From: Rhodococcus sp. WMMA185
Lineage (GTDB): Bacteria; Actinomycetota; Actinomycetes; Mycobacteriales; Mycobacteriaceae
DNA: 64,000 nucleotides
Assembly: GCF_001767395.1 (NCBI RefSeq)
Contig: NZ_CP017014.1
Span: 4,357,012 to 4,421,011 of the forward strand
Direction: 5' to 3'
The notes below the pieces were generated by a model. The model had not been told where the DNA came from. It worked only from the letters and a program-made list of their open reading frames with translations, and did no database searches. This document shows, in pieces, positions 17,003 to 25,787 of the stretch. The position numbers and the translations under genes were made by a program. Positions within the stretch are counted from its first letter, which is position 1. Each line of letters starts with the position of its first letter.

Positions 17003-18793
17003 CTATCCGACAGCAGTGGCGGTCGGCGTGGCCGATTCGCTCGCCACCGGCGACTGCGTGGTGGTGGGCGTTGACGTGACCGCGCTAGGTGAGGTGGTGA
17101 CCTCTTGCGAGGCCGCGTCGGTGCTGCCGCTCGGTGCCGCCGTGGTGGTAGGGGTGCTGCTGCCCGTCGTGGTCGTTGTAGTAGTCGGGCCGGTCTCGGC
17201 CGACGCCGCTGTGCTCGGCGACGGGGTTGCCGAGGGTGCCGCAGCCGAGGTAGGCGCTGTGGTCGAGGTAGGCGTTGTAGTGGAGCTGACCGAGGACGAC
17301 GCATTCGTCGATGTGTCCGATGATGCTGTCGACAGGTTTGCCGTGGTGGCCGCGACCTCGTCCAGCGCCTCCGACAGTTCGTCCGGGCTGAGCCTCTCCG
17401 CGGGGTCCAACCGCTCTCCGGCCTGAGCCTGCTCTGCGAGGTGGGTGAGCCATGCCGCCGCGTAGTCGGCGGAAGTGAGCGGCTTGCCGTTGTCGGGATC
17501 GGCGTCGCGCCAGTAGTCGAAGTGGTGCCCGACGTCGGGGCCGAGGGTCAAATTGTATGGGTCATTCATGACCACCGGAATGGTGTTCTGGTTCGTGACG
17601 ATCAGGCCGATGACCTCCTTGAACAGCTTCTCCGGCAGGTACGCGAGGGGCGACATCTCCTCCGCCTCGATCGAACCCAGCTCTGCCGAAACCGGAGTCA
17701 CACCCGCGATGTCCGAGGCGTCGGCCGGGTCCGAGGTCGGAGTCGGCTCCGTCGTGGCCGGTCCGGTGTACGACGGATCCGAAACTTTGAGCAGCACGTC
17801 CAGGAACGTCTCGTCGCTCTGCATCCAGTCGGGCTGCGACTTGATGTCCGCGAACGCGTCGATCGCGATCCGGGATACGACAGTCGCGACGTCGATGCCG
17901 GTGGCCGGGGTCAACTGTTCGGTCTCGAGTGCGTCGATGTCGAGCTGGCGTCCGACGTTGATGACCAGCTGCAGCAAGGAGATGTTCTCGGGAGCCGCGC
18001 ATGTGAGGTCGCCCTCGGAGCAGAACGAGGCAATCCGACCGTTCAGGTCGCCGAAGTCGCCGCTGGTATCCGGCAGCGCGCCTTGGCCGGAAACGGGGTT
18101 GTTGCCGTTCTGGTACTCGAGGTCGAATCCGTCCGGATTGGAGAAGGGGTTCTCCGCGCCGGGGAAGGGCCCCTCGCCGTCGCCGCGGCCCGCGTCGGCG
18201 AGGATGACGACACCGACGACGTCGCTCGGGTCCACGATCGAGTACTCGCCGTCCGGGCCTACTTCCTGGTGTCCGACGTTCATCGCGACACGACGGGCCA
18301 CATCGGCGCCCTCGCTGTATCCGACGATCGCGAACTGGGTGTCCGGGCATGAGAAGCGGATCGCCTGCATCACCTCTTGGGTGTTCGCGACACCGGTGTT
18401 CACCGCGTCTTCGTAGCTGGACATATCCGCCGGGTACGCGATGTACATTGCGGCGTACGAGTCTGGATCGACGGCGCCGAGCGGCGCGTTGGCCGCATGA
18501 TCGATCCACGGGCTCTCGTAGTCGTCCGCAGACGCCGCGGGCAGCTCGTTGCCGTTCTCATCGACGAGCATCCTCGTGGTGCCTGCCCGGGGAGTATCGC
18601 CACGGCCGGCGATCGAGACGGTGACCATGTCATGACATTCGGTCGTCGACGCCACCAAGGCGGCGTCCTCGGTGCGCGTCGAAGAAGGCCACAGGGTCCA
18701 TGTCAGCCCCACCAGCAGCACCACCCCCACCGCAACCCGGGTGAGCACCCGAGCTGCGATCCGATGTCTCACCAAGAAACCATCAGTAGTCAA
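17003..18793 (-). CDS. Cutinase-family serine esterase with N-terminal anchor and Ser/Thr-rich tail
   Basis: A 596-residue exported or membrane-anchored hydrolase. Residues 13-36 form one hydrophobic segment. The alpha/beta-hydrolase domain has the nucleophile motif GYSEG at 158-162 (Ser160; canonical cutinases have GYSQG) and a VVILADAGRGDG strand. A likely catalytic His lies in the GHHFDYW region near 420. From about residue 480 the protein is almost only Thr, Ser, Ala and Pro, a long wall-spanning or glycosylated tail. Substrates would be lipid or polyester esters. The TTG at 18793 follows GGGGAG at 6 nt; an internal GTG seven codons later is an alternative. It is divergent from the thioester reductase gene 151 bp away. 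Confidence 0.86.
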   Translation of the reverse strand: MTTDGFLVRHRIAARVLTRVAVGVVLLVGLTWTLWPSSTRTEDAALVASTTECHDMVTVSIAGRGDTPRAGTTRMLVDENGNELPAASADDYESPWIDHAANAPLGAVDPDSYAAMYIAYPADMSSYEDAVNTGVANTQEVMQAIRFSCPDTQFAIVGYSEGADVARRVAMNVGHQEVGPDGEYSIVDPSDVVGVVILADAGRGDGEGPFPGAENPFSNPDGFDLEYQNGNNPVSGQGALPDTSGDFGDLNGRIASFCSEGDLTCAAPENISLLQLVINVGRQLDIDALETEQLTPATGIDVATVVSRIAIDAFADIKSQPDWMQSDETFLDVLLKVSDPSYTGPATTEPTPTSDPADASDIAGVTPVSAELGSIEAEEMSPLAYLPEKLFKEVIGLIVTNQNTIPVVMNDPYNLTLGPDVGHHFDYWRDADPDNGKPLTSADYAAAWLTHLAEQAQAGERLDPAERLSPDELSEALDEVAATTANLSTASSDTSTNASSSVSSTTTPTSTTAPTSAAAPSATPSPSTAASAETGPTTTTTTTGSSTPTTTAAPSGSTDAASQEVTTSPSAVTSTPTTTQSPVASESATPTATAVG

Positions 18794-18944
18794 TGTCTAC
18801 TCCCCAAACGGACCAGCGGTTGGCGCGCGGACAGACCCGATACCGCGCGTAACGTCAAAGGGAGTGTCGTAGACAAGGCCCGTTGCGTTACATCGCGCGC
18901 CTGACCAGGTGATGTGAGAGGCCAGCGGCGTCAGGAGGACGCAC

Positions 18945-20294
18945 ATGACCACAGGCATTTCCGCAGATGCGCGGCCCACCTTCGAGTCGGTGCACGGCTG
19001 TGACGCGAACGTCGTCCGTGCCGCCGATCTCGCGCTCGGCAAGTTCATCGACGCCGCGACGCTGGCCGCCGCGCCCTCGCTGCCCGCGCCGCCCGGCCCC
19101 GTCCGGACCGTCCTGATGACAGGCGCGACCGGGTATCTCGGCCGCTTCCTGTGCCTGTCATGGCTCGAGCGCCTCGCACAGGTGGACGGAAAGCTGATCT
19201 GTATCGCGCGCGGCGACGACGCCGAGGCGGCCCGACGGCGTATCGAGGAAGCGCTCGACAGTGGCGATGCCGAACTGTCGCGACACTTCCGTGCCCTCGC
19301 AGACCCGCACCTCGAGGTGCTCGCTGGTGACCTGGCCGAGGCAGATCTGGGCCTCGACACCGGAACCTGGGATCGGCTCGCACAGTCGGTGGACTTGATC
19401 GTGCACTGCGCGGCACTCGTCAACCACGTGCTGCCGTACCGCCGGCTGTTCGGCCCCAATGTCGCCGGTACCGCCGAGATCGTCAAGCTAGCCCTTTCGA
19501 CGCGCCTCAAGCCGGTGAATTACCTCTCGACCTTCGCGGTCGCCGTGCTGCCCGGAGGCGGTTCGATGGGAGAGGACCAGGACGTTCGGCAGAAGATTCC
19601 GACTCGACCGCTTGATGATTCGTACGCCAACGGATACAGGACCAGCAAGTGGGCCGGGGAAGTCCTACTGCGCGAGACGCACGACCTGTGTGGACTACCG
19701 GTGGCGGTGTTCCGGCCCTCCATGATCCTTGCGCACGGCCGCTACGGTGGGCAGCTCAACGTGCACGACAGGCTCACCCGGCTGATCTTCAGCATCGTCG
19801 TGACGGGACTCGCGCCGCGCTCGTTCTATCGTCTCGACGCCGACGGCAACCGACAGCGCGCGCACTACGACGGCCTACCCGCCGATTTCGCGGCCGAGGC
19901 CATCACCGCGCTCGGCGCCGAGGCGACGGCCGGATACCACACCTACCACGTGCTCAACACACACGACGACGGTATCTCGATGGACCGGATCGTCGACTGG
20001 TTGATCGAGGCAGGGAACGACATCAAGCGGATCGACGACTACGACGAATGGTTGCGTCGATTCCGGTCGGCCATGGAATCGCTGTCAGACGAGCGCCGCA
20101 GGCGCTCCGTGCTCCGACTGCTGAACGCGTACACCGTTCCGGCGCCGCCGATTCCGAGTGGACAGGCGTCCGCGGAAGGGTTCCGCGCCGCAGTGAAGTC
20201 CGCCGGAATAGGCGAGACCGGAGACGTGCCGCACGTGACGCCGTCGCTGATCAACAAGTACGTCGCCGACCTGCGACATCTCGGCCGACTTTGA
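18945..20294 (+). CDS. Free-standing thioester reductase (R domain of a carboxylic acid reductase)
   Basis: A 449-residue extended-SDR protein. GATGYLGR at 60-67 binds NADPH, and a Tyr/Lys pair lies in [10 protein letters not shown] near 230. Residues 32-53 ([17 protein letters not shown]) match the linker that precedes the R domain in Nocardia-type carboxylic acid reductases. The adenylation domain and the phosphopantetheine-binding domain are absent. R domains reduce a carrier-bound acyl thioester to an aldehyde, so this protein would need a separate loaded carrier, none of which is nearby. The ATG follows CAGGAGGA. It could also be a decayed fragment, but the frame is intact and the domain complete. 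Confidence 0.83.
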   Translation: MTTGISADARPTFESVHGCDANVVRAADLALGKFIDAATLAAAPSLPAPPGPVRTVLMTGATGYLGRFLCLSWLERLAQVDGKLICIARGDDAEAARRRIEEALDSGDAELSRHFRALADPHLEVLAGDLAEADLGLDTGTWDRLAQSVDLIVHCAALVNHVLPYRRLFGPNVAGTAEIVKLALSTRLKPVNYLSTFAVAVLPGGGSMGEDQDVRQKIPTRPLDDSYANGYRTSKWAGEVLLRETHDLCGLPVAVFRPSMILAHGRYGGQLNVHDRLTRLIFSIVVTGLAPRSFYRLDADGNRQRAHYDGLPADFAAEAITALGAEATAGYHTYHVLNTHDDGISMDRIVDWLIEAGNDIKRIDDYDEWLRRFRSAMESLSDERRRRSVLRLLNAYTVPAPPIPSGQASAEGFRAAVKSAGIGETGDVPHVTPSLINKYVADLRHLGRL

Positions 20295-20430
20295 GTCGCC
20301 ACGCAATCTGCACCTTGATTCCCTTGTTTTCCAACACCTTTCGCTCCCCTGCGTGACTGGGTGGCCCAGACGCGGACGGCATTGTCGTGGCGTCGCGGCT
20401 GACCAGATTCCGTCAGTCTCCCCTAGAGTA

Positions 20431-20470
20431 TTGCCACAACGGAATGTAGTACATATGCTACGAAACGTAG
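20431..20470 (+). promoter_or_regulatory. Promoter and small operator of the ABC exporter operon
   Basis: TTGCCA (20431-20436), 17 bases, TATGCT (20454-20459) forms a good sigma-70-type promoter. The inverted repeat CTACG-AAA-CGTAG (20458-20470) covers the end of the -10 box and the expected start site. It may be where the XRE protein encoded at the end of the operon binds; that link is inference. Confidence 0.55.
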
Positions 20471-20492
20471 AGTCACCACGATAGGGAGGGTC

Positions 20493-21422
20493 ATGAGTTC
20501 GAGAAGTGGGGTTGTGCTCGACGTCGACGGGTTGCGCATGCGCTACGGCGACAAGGATGTTCTGTGCGATGTGACGTTCCGCGCCCAGCGCGGCGAGGTG
20601 CTGGTCATGCTCGGGCCGAACGGGGCAGGCAAGACGACGACAGTCGAGATACTCGAGGGGTTCCGCAACCGTTCCGCAGGCCGTGTCAGCGTGCTCGGTG
20701 TCGATCCCGAGAACGGCGACGAACACTGGCGGGCGCAGATCGGCGTCGTCCTGCAATCCTGGCGCGACCATGCCAAGTGGCGCGTTCGTGACCTGCTTGC
20801 CCACCTCGCCGCCTTCTATCTCCCGTATTCCGCCGGCGATGGCCAGAAGGTCTGGAATACAGACGAACTCATCGACCTCGTCGGGCTCACCGAACAGGCA
20901 CGGGACAAGGTTGCGTCTCTCTCGGGTGGTCAGCGGCGCAGACTGGACGTGGCGATCGGAATCGTGGGACGGCCGAAGGTGCTGTTCATGGACGAACCCA
21001 CCGCCGGCTTCGATCCTGCGGCCCGCAGGGATTTTCATGACCTGGTGCACCGTCTGTCCGATCTCGAGGACACCACGGTGCTCCTGACCACCCATGACCT
21101 CGACGAGGCGGCGAAGATCGCCGACCGGATCCTGATCCTGGCCGGAGGACGCATCGTCGCCGACGGCTCGCCCGACGCGTTGGCTCGCGAGATCGCCGGT
21201 GAGGCCGAGGTGCGCTGGACTGTCGACGGCCAACGTTTCGTGCACACCGCCACCGAGTCGACGAAGTTCGTCCACGAATTGTTCAGGCAGCACGGTGATT
21301 CCATCGGCGAACTCGAGGTGCGCCGTGCCTCGCTGGAGGACACCTACATGGCGCTCGTCCGTCGTCACGAGTCCGATGACGCCCCTACCGGAGCACTCTC
21401 TCTTGCGGAGGTCGCACGATGA
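20493..21422 (+). CDS. ABC-2 type transporter ATP-binding protein
   Basis: A 309-residue ATPase of the DrrA/linearmycin-type export family. Walker A GPNGAGKTT is at 41-49, the signature LSGGQRRRLDV at 143-153 and Walker B VLFMDEPT at 163-170, followed by AGFDPAARRDFHDL and the switch His in LLTTHDLDEAAK. The C-terminal 80 residues form the usual regulatory extension of this family. The ATG follows GGGAGGG. The stop overlaps the permease start (ATGA). With the permease it should export a hydrophobic compound or handle a lipid; the substrate is unknown. Confidence 0.93.
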   Translation: MSSRSGVVLDVDGLRMRYGDKDVLCDVTFRAQRGEVLVMLGPNGAGKTTTVEILEGFRNRSAGRVSVLGVDPENGDEHWRAQIGVVLQSWRDHAKWRVRDLLAHLAAFYLPYSAGDGQKVWNTDELIDLVGLTEQARDKVASLSGGQRRRLDVAIGIVGRPKVLFMDEPTAGFDPAARRDFHDLVHRLSDLEDTTVLLTTHDLDEAAKIADRILILAGGRIVADGSPDALAREIAGEAEVRWTVDGQRFVHTATESTKFVHELFRQHGDSIGELEVRRASLEDTYMALVRRHESDDAPTGALSLAEVAR

Positions 21423-22270
21423 ACCCCACTGCCAACGCGGTCCGCACCGGCCTTTCTCGGGGATGGATCGAGCTACGTCAACTGTTCACCCACGGTCCCG
21501 ACCTCATCGGCCAGTTCATGACCCCGGCCATCGCGCTGATCGTGCTCTATCTGCTGCGCAATCGTGAGTACGACGGCAGCGACCTCTCGATCTCCGAACT
21601 CGCACTCCCGGGTCTCATCGGGTCGATCATCGTCTTCAACGGTCTGTTCGCGATCACCAACGTGCTTGTTTTGGATCGGGAGGATGGCACGTTGTTGCGG
21701 GCCAAGGCGGTGCCGGGAGGGATGACCGGCTACATGGTCGGCAAGATTGTATCGGCCGCAGGATCGGTGATCGTGCAGGTGACGGTGGTGCTGGCAGTGG
21801 GCATGGTGGTCATCGGAGGGGTATCTATGGACGGCCCCGGCGCGTGGGCGACCTTCGTCTGGGTTCTGCTGCTCAGCCTGCTCGCCGCGCTGCCCCTCGG
21901 TGCGATCCTGGGCGCCGTCCTCGACGGACCCCGCGCGACGTTCCTGCTGACGATGCCGCTCATGGGACTCGTCGCCATCTCGGGAATCTTCTACCCGATA
22001 ACGGCGCTGCCGGGGTGGCTGCAGGCCATCGGTCAGGCGTTCCCGATGTACTGGAGCGGACTCGGAATGCGATCGGCATTGCTTCCCTCCGACGCGGTGA
22101 CGGTCGAGATCGGTGAGTCCTGGCGCCACGCCGAGGCTGCGGCGGTGCTGGGCGCATGGGCGATCGCGGGACTGCTGGTCGCGCCGGTAGTGTTGCGGCG
22201 CATGGCGCGTCACGAATCGGGTTTGAGTATGGCTGCACGACGGGAGAGGGCGATGCAGCGTGCCTTCTGA
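21419..22270 (+). CDS. ABC-2 type transporter permease
   Basis: A 283-residue membrane protein with about six transmembrane segments. The ABC-2 features are a cytoplasmic start (RGWIELRQLFTHGPDLIGQF), a conserved LVLDREDGTLLRAKAVPGGM coupling region after segment 2, and the family GIFYPITALPGWLQAIGQAFPMYW loop before the last segment. The ATG overlaps the ATPase stop by 4 bases and its own end overlaps the XRE gene by 11 bases, so all three are one operon. One permease per ATPase means it would act as a homodimer. Confidence 0.91.
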   Translation: MNPTANAVRTGLSRGWIELRQLFTHGPDLIGQFMTPAIALIVLYLLRNREYDGSDLSISELALPGLIGSIIVFNGLFAITNVLVLDREDGTLLRAKAVPGGMTGYMVGKIVSAAGSVIVQVTVVLAVGMVVIGGVSMDGPGAWATFVWVLLLSLLAALPLGAILGAVLDGPRATFLLTMPLMGLVAISGIFYPITALPGWLQAIGQAFPMYWSGLGMRSALLPSDAVTVEIGESWRHAEAAAVLGAWAIAGLLVAPVVLRRMARHESGLSMAARRERAMQRAF

Positions 22271-22502
22271 GGCCATCTACAACCGCATCGCGATGCTGCG
22301 CGCCGAGCGAGGCATATCGCGGCGGGAGTTGGCCGAGGCCTTGGGCGTCCACTATCAGACCGTGGGCTACCTCGAGCGCGGTGAGTACAGCCCCAGCCTG
22401 CACCTGGCGCTGCGTATCGCCGCGTACTTCGAAGTATCGGTGGAGGTCGTGTTCTCCACCGAGCCGTTTCCGAGGCTGGGGTCGGGCGTCGAGTCCGCGT
22501 GA
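22260..22502 (+). CDS. XRE-family small transcriptional regulator
   Basis: An 80-residue helix-turn-helix protein. The HTH runs from about residue 8 to 62: IAMLRAERGISRRELAEALGVHYQTVGYLERGEYSPSL is a textbook Cro/XRE fold, followed by ALRIAAYFEVSVEVVFS. It is of the short YozG-type that often accompanies ABC-2 exporters. The GTG at 22260 lies inside the permease gene (11-bp overlap). It most likely controls the operon promoter near 20431-20470. Confidence 0.88.
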   Translation: MPSEAIYNRIAMLRAERGISRRELAEALGVHYQTVGYLERGEYSPSLHLALRIAAYFEVSVEVVFSTEPFPRLGSGVESA

Positions 22503-22598
22503 TTCGGCGCCGGGGAGCGGCGCACGCTCCGCACTCCGTGGCGGTGGTCGGGTCCTCGGACTCGGCCACCGCCACGGAGGTTCGTGCACGGCGGTGCG

Positions 22599-23360
22599 CT
22601 ACGTAATCTTCGCCAGGATTGACAAGGGCAGCAGCTTCATCGCCACAGACAGCGGCGCCCACGGCCACGCGGGGACGTACGCTTTGCTCGGTTCCTTCTC
22701 GATGGCCGCAGCCAGCGCACGGCAACCGGTTTCGGTGTCAACGATGAACGGCACGTTCTTCACCTTGTCGTTGATCTCCGAGCGGATGTATCCGGGGAAG
22801 ATGGTGCTGACGTCGATACCGGTCTTCGCCAGGTCGGCGCGCATACCTTCGCCGAGTGCCGCGAGTCCTGCCTTCGACGCCGCATAGGTCGTGATATTCC
22901 CAGACATACCACGCAACGCGCTCATCGACGAGATAAGCACGACGTGGCCGGCGTTGCGGGGACGGAACAGCTCGAGCGCCGCCTCGCTCTGCGCGAGCGC
23001 GCCGAGGAAGTTGGTGTTTGCCGTCTGCACGTTGGCATGGAAGTAGCCGGTGCCCAACGGCTGCCCCTTGCCGAGACCCGCGTTGACGATCACCCGGTCC
23101 AGGCCGCCGAGTTCCTCGTCGAGTTCGGTGAACACACGAAAGACCTCGTCGTGCATGTCGACGTCGAGCTTGCGGATCGCCACCGTGATCTGCGGGTTTG
23201 CGGCCAGCAGTTCGTCGCGCAGTTCTTCGAGGCGGTCTGTACGCCTGGCCGCCAATGCGAGATTACGCCCGCGCGAGGCAAATTCGCGAGCCATACCGCG
23301 ACCGAGGCCCGAGCTGGCGCCCGTGATGAGAATGTTCTTGCGTGTCGTGCGCTTGCTCAC
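22599..23360 (-). CDS. Short-chain dehydrogenase/reductase
   Basis: A 253-residue classical SDR. The cofactor motif TGASSGLG is near residues 12-19, NAG at about 92-94, and the catalytic Ser and YxxxK in SSMSALRGMSGNITTYAASKAG. Two Arg residues after the second strand (AARRTDR) favour NADP(H). The C-terminal stretch has a PWAPLSVAMKLLPLSI hydrophobic tail. The GTG at 23360 follows GGAGGG and overlaps the stop of the kinase gene (GTGA). It is the last gene of the acyl-CoA dehydrogenase operon and would oxidise or reduce a hydroxy/keto acyl intermediate; the exact substrate is unknown. Confidence 0.88.
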   Translation of the reverse strand: MSKRTTRKNILITGASSGLGRGMAREFASRGRNLALAARRTDRLEELRDELLAANPQITVAIRKLDVDMHDEVFRVFTELDEELGGLDRVIVNAGLGKGQPLGTGYFHANVQTANTNFLGALAQSEAALELFRPRNAGHVVLISSMSALRGMSGNITTYAASKAGLAALGEGMRADLAKTGIDVSTIFPGYIRSEINDKVKNVPFIVDTETGCRALAAAIEKEPSKAYVPAWPWAPLSVAMKLLPLSILAKIT

Positions 23361-24466
23361 GCGTTGCCCTCCGTTTTGGTGTCGGTGTCGTGGGTGTCGA
23401 GGCCGTCGATCAGCTGGTTGCACCGGGTATCCAGATATCCTACGGCGATCCAGAAGTGCTCGAAGGCCGGGTTGGTGGTCTGTCCGTGGTGGTACCGGTA
23501 GTAGATCTGTTGCGCGATCACCGCCAGCCGGAACAGCCCGAATACTTCGTAGAAGCGCCAGTTGTCGATCGGTAGTCCCGTGCGCTGACCGTAGTACTCG
23601 ACGATCTCGCGGCGGGTGAGCATGCCCGGCAGGTCCGAGGGCTGCCGCTTGGTGGCCTGCATCATCGGGTGATCATCCGCCTCCACCCAGTAGGCCAGGC
23701 TCGACCCCAGATCCATGAGTGGGTCACCGATCGTGGCCAGCTCCCAGTCCAGGACCGCACGCGGCTGCAGGTCGTCGCCGAGGACCACATTGTCGAGCCG
23801 GAAGTCGCCGTGGATCACCGCGGACGCGACATCGGCCGGCTGATTGTCCGCGAGCCAGGTCGTCACCCGTGCGAAGTCGGGCACGTTGTCGGTCCGGGCG
23901 GCAGCGTAGCGCTTCGTCCACCCAGCCACCTGTCGGGCGACATAGCCTGTGCCACGACCGAACTCGTCGAGTCCGGATGCCGCCGGGTCGACGCCGTGCA
24001 GTTCGATGAGCAGATCGATCACCCGCAGGCACAGCTGACGCGTGTTCTCGGGGGTGAGGCCGAACTCGGTCGGGGGAGCAGAACGCAAGATGCTGCCCTC
24101 GACGCGTTCCATGACGTAGAAGTCGCTGCCCAGCACCGACGGATCTGTGCACAGCCCCACCATCGTCGGTACGTGCGGGTACACCGGTGCGAGCAGAGAC
24201 TGGATCCGGAACTCTCTGACCATGTCGTGTCCGGACGACGGCTTGGCCCCCGCCGGGGGTCGGCGCAGCACGAGGTCGCGATCCGGGTAGCGCAACAGGT
24301 AGGTGAGGTTCGATGCACCCCCGGAGAACTGGCGCACATCGGGGGTCGCGGTCAGTTCACCGGACCCGTTCTCGCGCAGCCAGTTCGCCACAGCCTCCAC
24401 ATCGAACGCATCCTCATCACGGACGCTGCGGGCGTTGTCCGGCAGCCCTGACATCTTCGCGGTCAC
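23357..24466 (-). CDS. APH-family phosphotransferase (acyl-CoA dehydrogenase partner)
   Basis: A 369-residue kinase-fold protein of the aminoglycoside phosphotransferase superfamily. The loop FSGGASNLTYLLR near residue 47 binds ATP, the catalytic motif VIHGDFRLDNVVL lies near 217-229, and the metal motif AVLDWELATIGDPLMDLGSS near 237-254. It is not an antibiotic resistance enzyme by context. The same kinase-plus-dehydrogenase pair is fused in animal ACAD10/ACAD11, which process 4-hydroxy acids by phosphorylation. A similar role on a hydroxyacyl-CoA is the best inference here. The GTG follows GGAAGG and overlaps the dehydrogenase stop (GTGA). Confidence 0.87.
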   Translation of the reverse strand: MTAKMSGLPDNARSVRDEDAFDVEAVANWLRENGSGELTATPDVRQFSGGASNLTYLLRYPDRDLVLRRPPAGAKPSSGHDMVREFRIQSLLAPVYPHVPTMVGLCTDPSVLGSDFYVMERVEGSILRSAPPTEFGLTPENTRQLCLRVIDLLIELHGVDPAASGLDEFGRGTGYVARQVAGWTKRYAAARTDNVPDFARVTTWLADNQPADVASAVIHGDFRLDNVVLGDDLQPRAVLDWELATIGDPLMDLGSSLAYWVEADDHPMMQATKRQPSDLPGMLTRREIVEYYGQRTGLPIDNWRFYEVFGLFRLAVIAQQIYYRYHHGQTTNPAFEHFWIAVGYLDTRCNQLIDGLDTHDTDTKTEGNA

Positions 24467-25695
24467 TTGTACCTTCCCAACTCGAAACGGGCCACCAGGC
24501 CCTGGTGTACCTCATCGGGGCCGTCCGCGAGCCGTATCGCCCGCGCCGCCGTCCACGCGCCGGCGAGAGGGAAGTCGTCGGACAGCCCTGCACCGCCGTG
24601 GATTTGGATCGCGAAGTCGATCACTTGCTGTGCCACCCGAGGCGCGGCGACCTTGATCTCCGATACCGCGGAGCGCGCTCCGGCGATGCCCTCCGTGTCG
24701 AGCAGCCACGCGGCGTTGAGCACCAGCAGCCGCAGCTGGTTGATCGCGATACGGGCATCCGCGATGCGTTCCCGATTGCCGCCGAGGTTGATGAGCGGCT
24801 TTCCGAACGCGACACGCTCGGTGCCGCGGCGGATCGCGAGTTCGAGCGCGGCCTCAGCGAGGCCGACCAGCCGCATGCAGTGGTGCACCCGGCCCGGGCC
24901 GAGCCGACCCTGCGCGATCTCGAATCCCCTTCCGGGACCGGCGATGATCGCGTCGAGCGGCAGCCGCACATTCGTGAACGACACCTCGCCGTGGCCGCCG
25001 GGCTCGTCATAGAAGCCCATCGTCGAGAGCATCCGCTCGACCTTGACGCCGGGTGCGTCCATCGGCACCAGAACCATCGAGTGTCTCTGGTACCTGTGCG
25101 CTTCCGGATCGGTGAGGCCCATGAAGATGAGGAGCTTGCAATCCGGGCTGCCGATGCCGGTGCTCCACCACTTGCGGCCGTTGAGCACCACCTCGTCACC
25201 CTCGACGACGGCGGTCGCGGCCATGTTGGTGGCGTCGGACGACGCGACGTCGGGCTCGGTCATGCAGAACGCGGAGCGGATCTCGCCGTCGAGCAGCGGC
25301 TGCAGCCAACGCTCCTTCTGCTCGGTGCTGCCGTAGTGGAAGAGCACCTCCATGTTGCCGGTGTCGGGGGCGTCGCAGTTGAAGACCGAGGACGCGAGAA
25401 AGGAGCGACCCATCTCCTCGGCGAGCGGCGCGTACTCGACGTTGGTCAGGCCGGCGCCGAGTTCGGCGTCGGGCAGGAAGAGGTTCCACAGTCCCTGCGC
25501 GCGGGCCTTGGACTGGAGGTGCCGGAACTCGTCGGACACCTGCCACATCGCGGCGCCGGAGACATCGGAACGCTGCGCGAACGGTTCCACCCGTTCGGCC
25601 CGCAGGCGCACCTCGACGGGGGCGACCTCCGTATTGATGAACGCACGTAACCGGTCGAGGTACTCCTTCGACCGCGCGCTTTGAGCGAAATCCAT
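24463..25695 (-). CDS. Acyl-CoA dehydrogenase
   Basis: A 410-residue flavoenzyme. The FAD/substrate motif AFCMTEPDVASSDATN is near 140-155, the central WWSTGIGSPDCKLLIFMG strand near 175, and the C-terminal QIHGGAGLSDDFPLA near 362-378 is the usual FAD-contact helix. It belongs to the ACAD10/11-like branch (long QSARSKEYLDRLRAFI start). The ATG at 25695 follows GGAGGAAGG. It is the first gene of the operon ACAD - APH kinase - SDR and faces the TetR gene over a 92-bp region with a 21-bp operator, so it is probably repressed by that TetR until an acyl ligand appears. Confidence 0.92.
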   Translation of the reverse strand: MDFAQSARSKEYLDRLRAFINTEVAPVEVRLRAERVEPFAQRSDVSGAAMWQVSDEFRHLQSKARAQGLWNLFLPDAELGAGLTNVEYAPLAEEMGRSFLASSVFNCDAPDTGNMEVLFHYGSTEQKERWLQPLLDGEIRSAFCMTEPDVASSDATNMAATAVVEGDEVVLNGRKWWSTGIGSPDCKLLIFMGLTDPEAHRYQRHSMVLVPMDAPGVKVERMLSTMGFYDEPGGHGEVSFTNVRLPLDAIIAGPGRGFEIAQGRLGPGRVHHCMRLVGLAEAALELAIRRGTERVAFGKPLINLGGNRERIADARIAINQLRLLVLNAAWLLDTEGIAGARSAVSEIKVAAPRVAQQVIDFAIQIHGGAGLSDDFPLAGAWTAARAIRLADGPDEVHQGLVARFELGRYK

Positions 25696-25718
25696 GCCTT
25701 CCTCCATGACGCCGCAGC

Positions 25719-25739
25719 TAACTAAGCATTGCTCAGTTA
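25719..25739. promoter_or_regulatory. TetR-type operator between the acyl-CoA dehydrogenase and tetR genes
   Basis: A 21-bp near-perfect palindrome, TAACTAAGCA-T-TGCTCAGTTA, with nine of ten pairs complementary around the central base. It lies 24 bp before the dehydrogenase start and 49 bp before tetR, the expected place for an autoregulating TetR repressor. Confidence 0.75.
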
Positions 25740-25787
25740 ACCTAAACGTAGACTTGCCCGGCAATCAAATCTGGAGGGTGTCCTCTC

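Noticed and set aside
23357-24466. APH-fold gene as an aminoglycoside resistance gene
   Set aside because: It is coupled to an acyl-CoA dehydrogenase and an SDR and belongs to the lipid-associated phosphotransferase branch.
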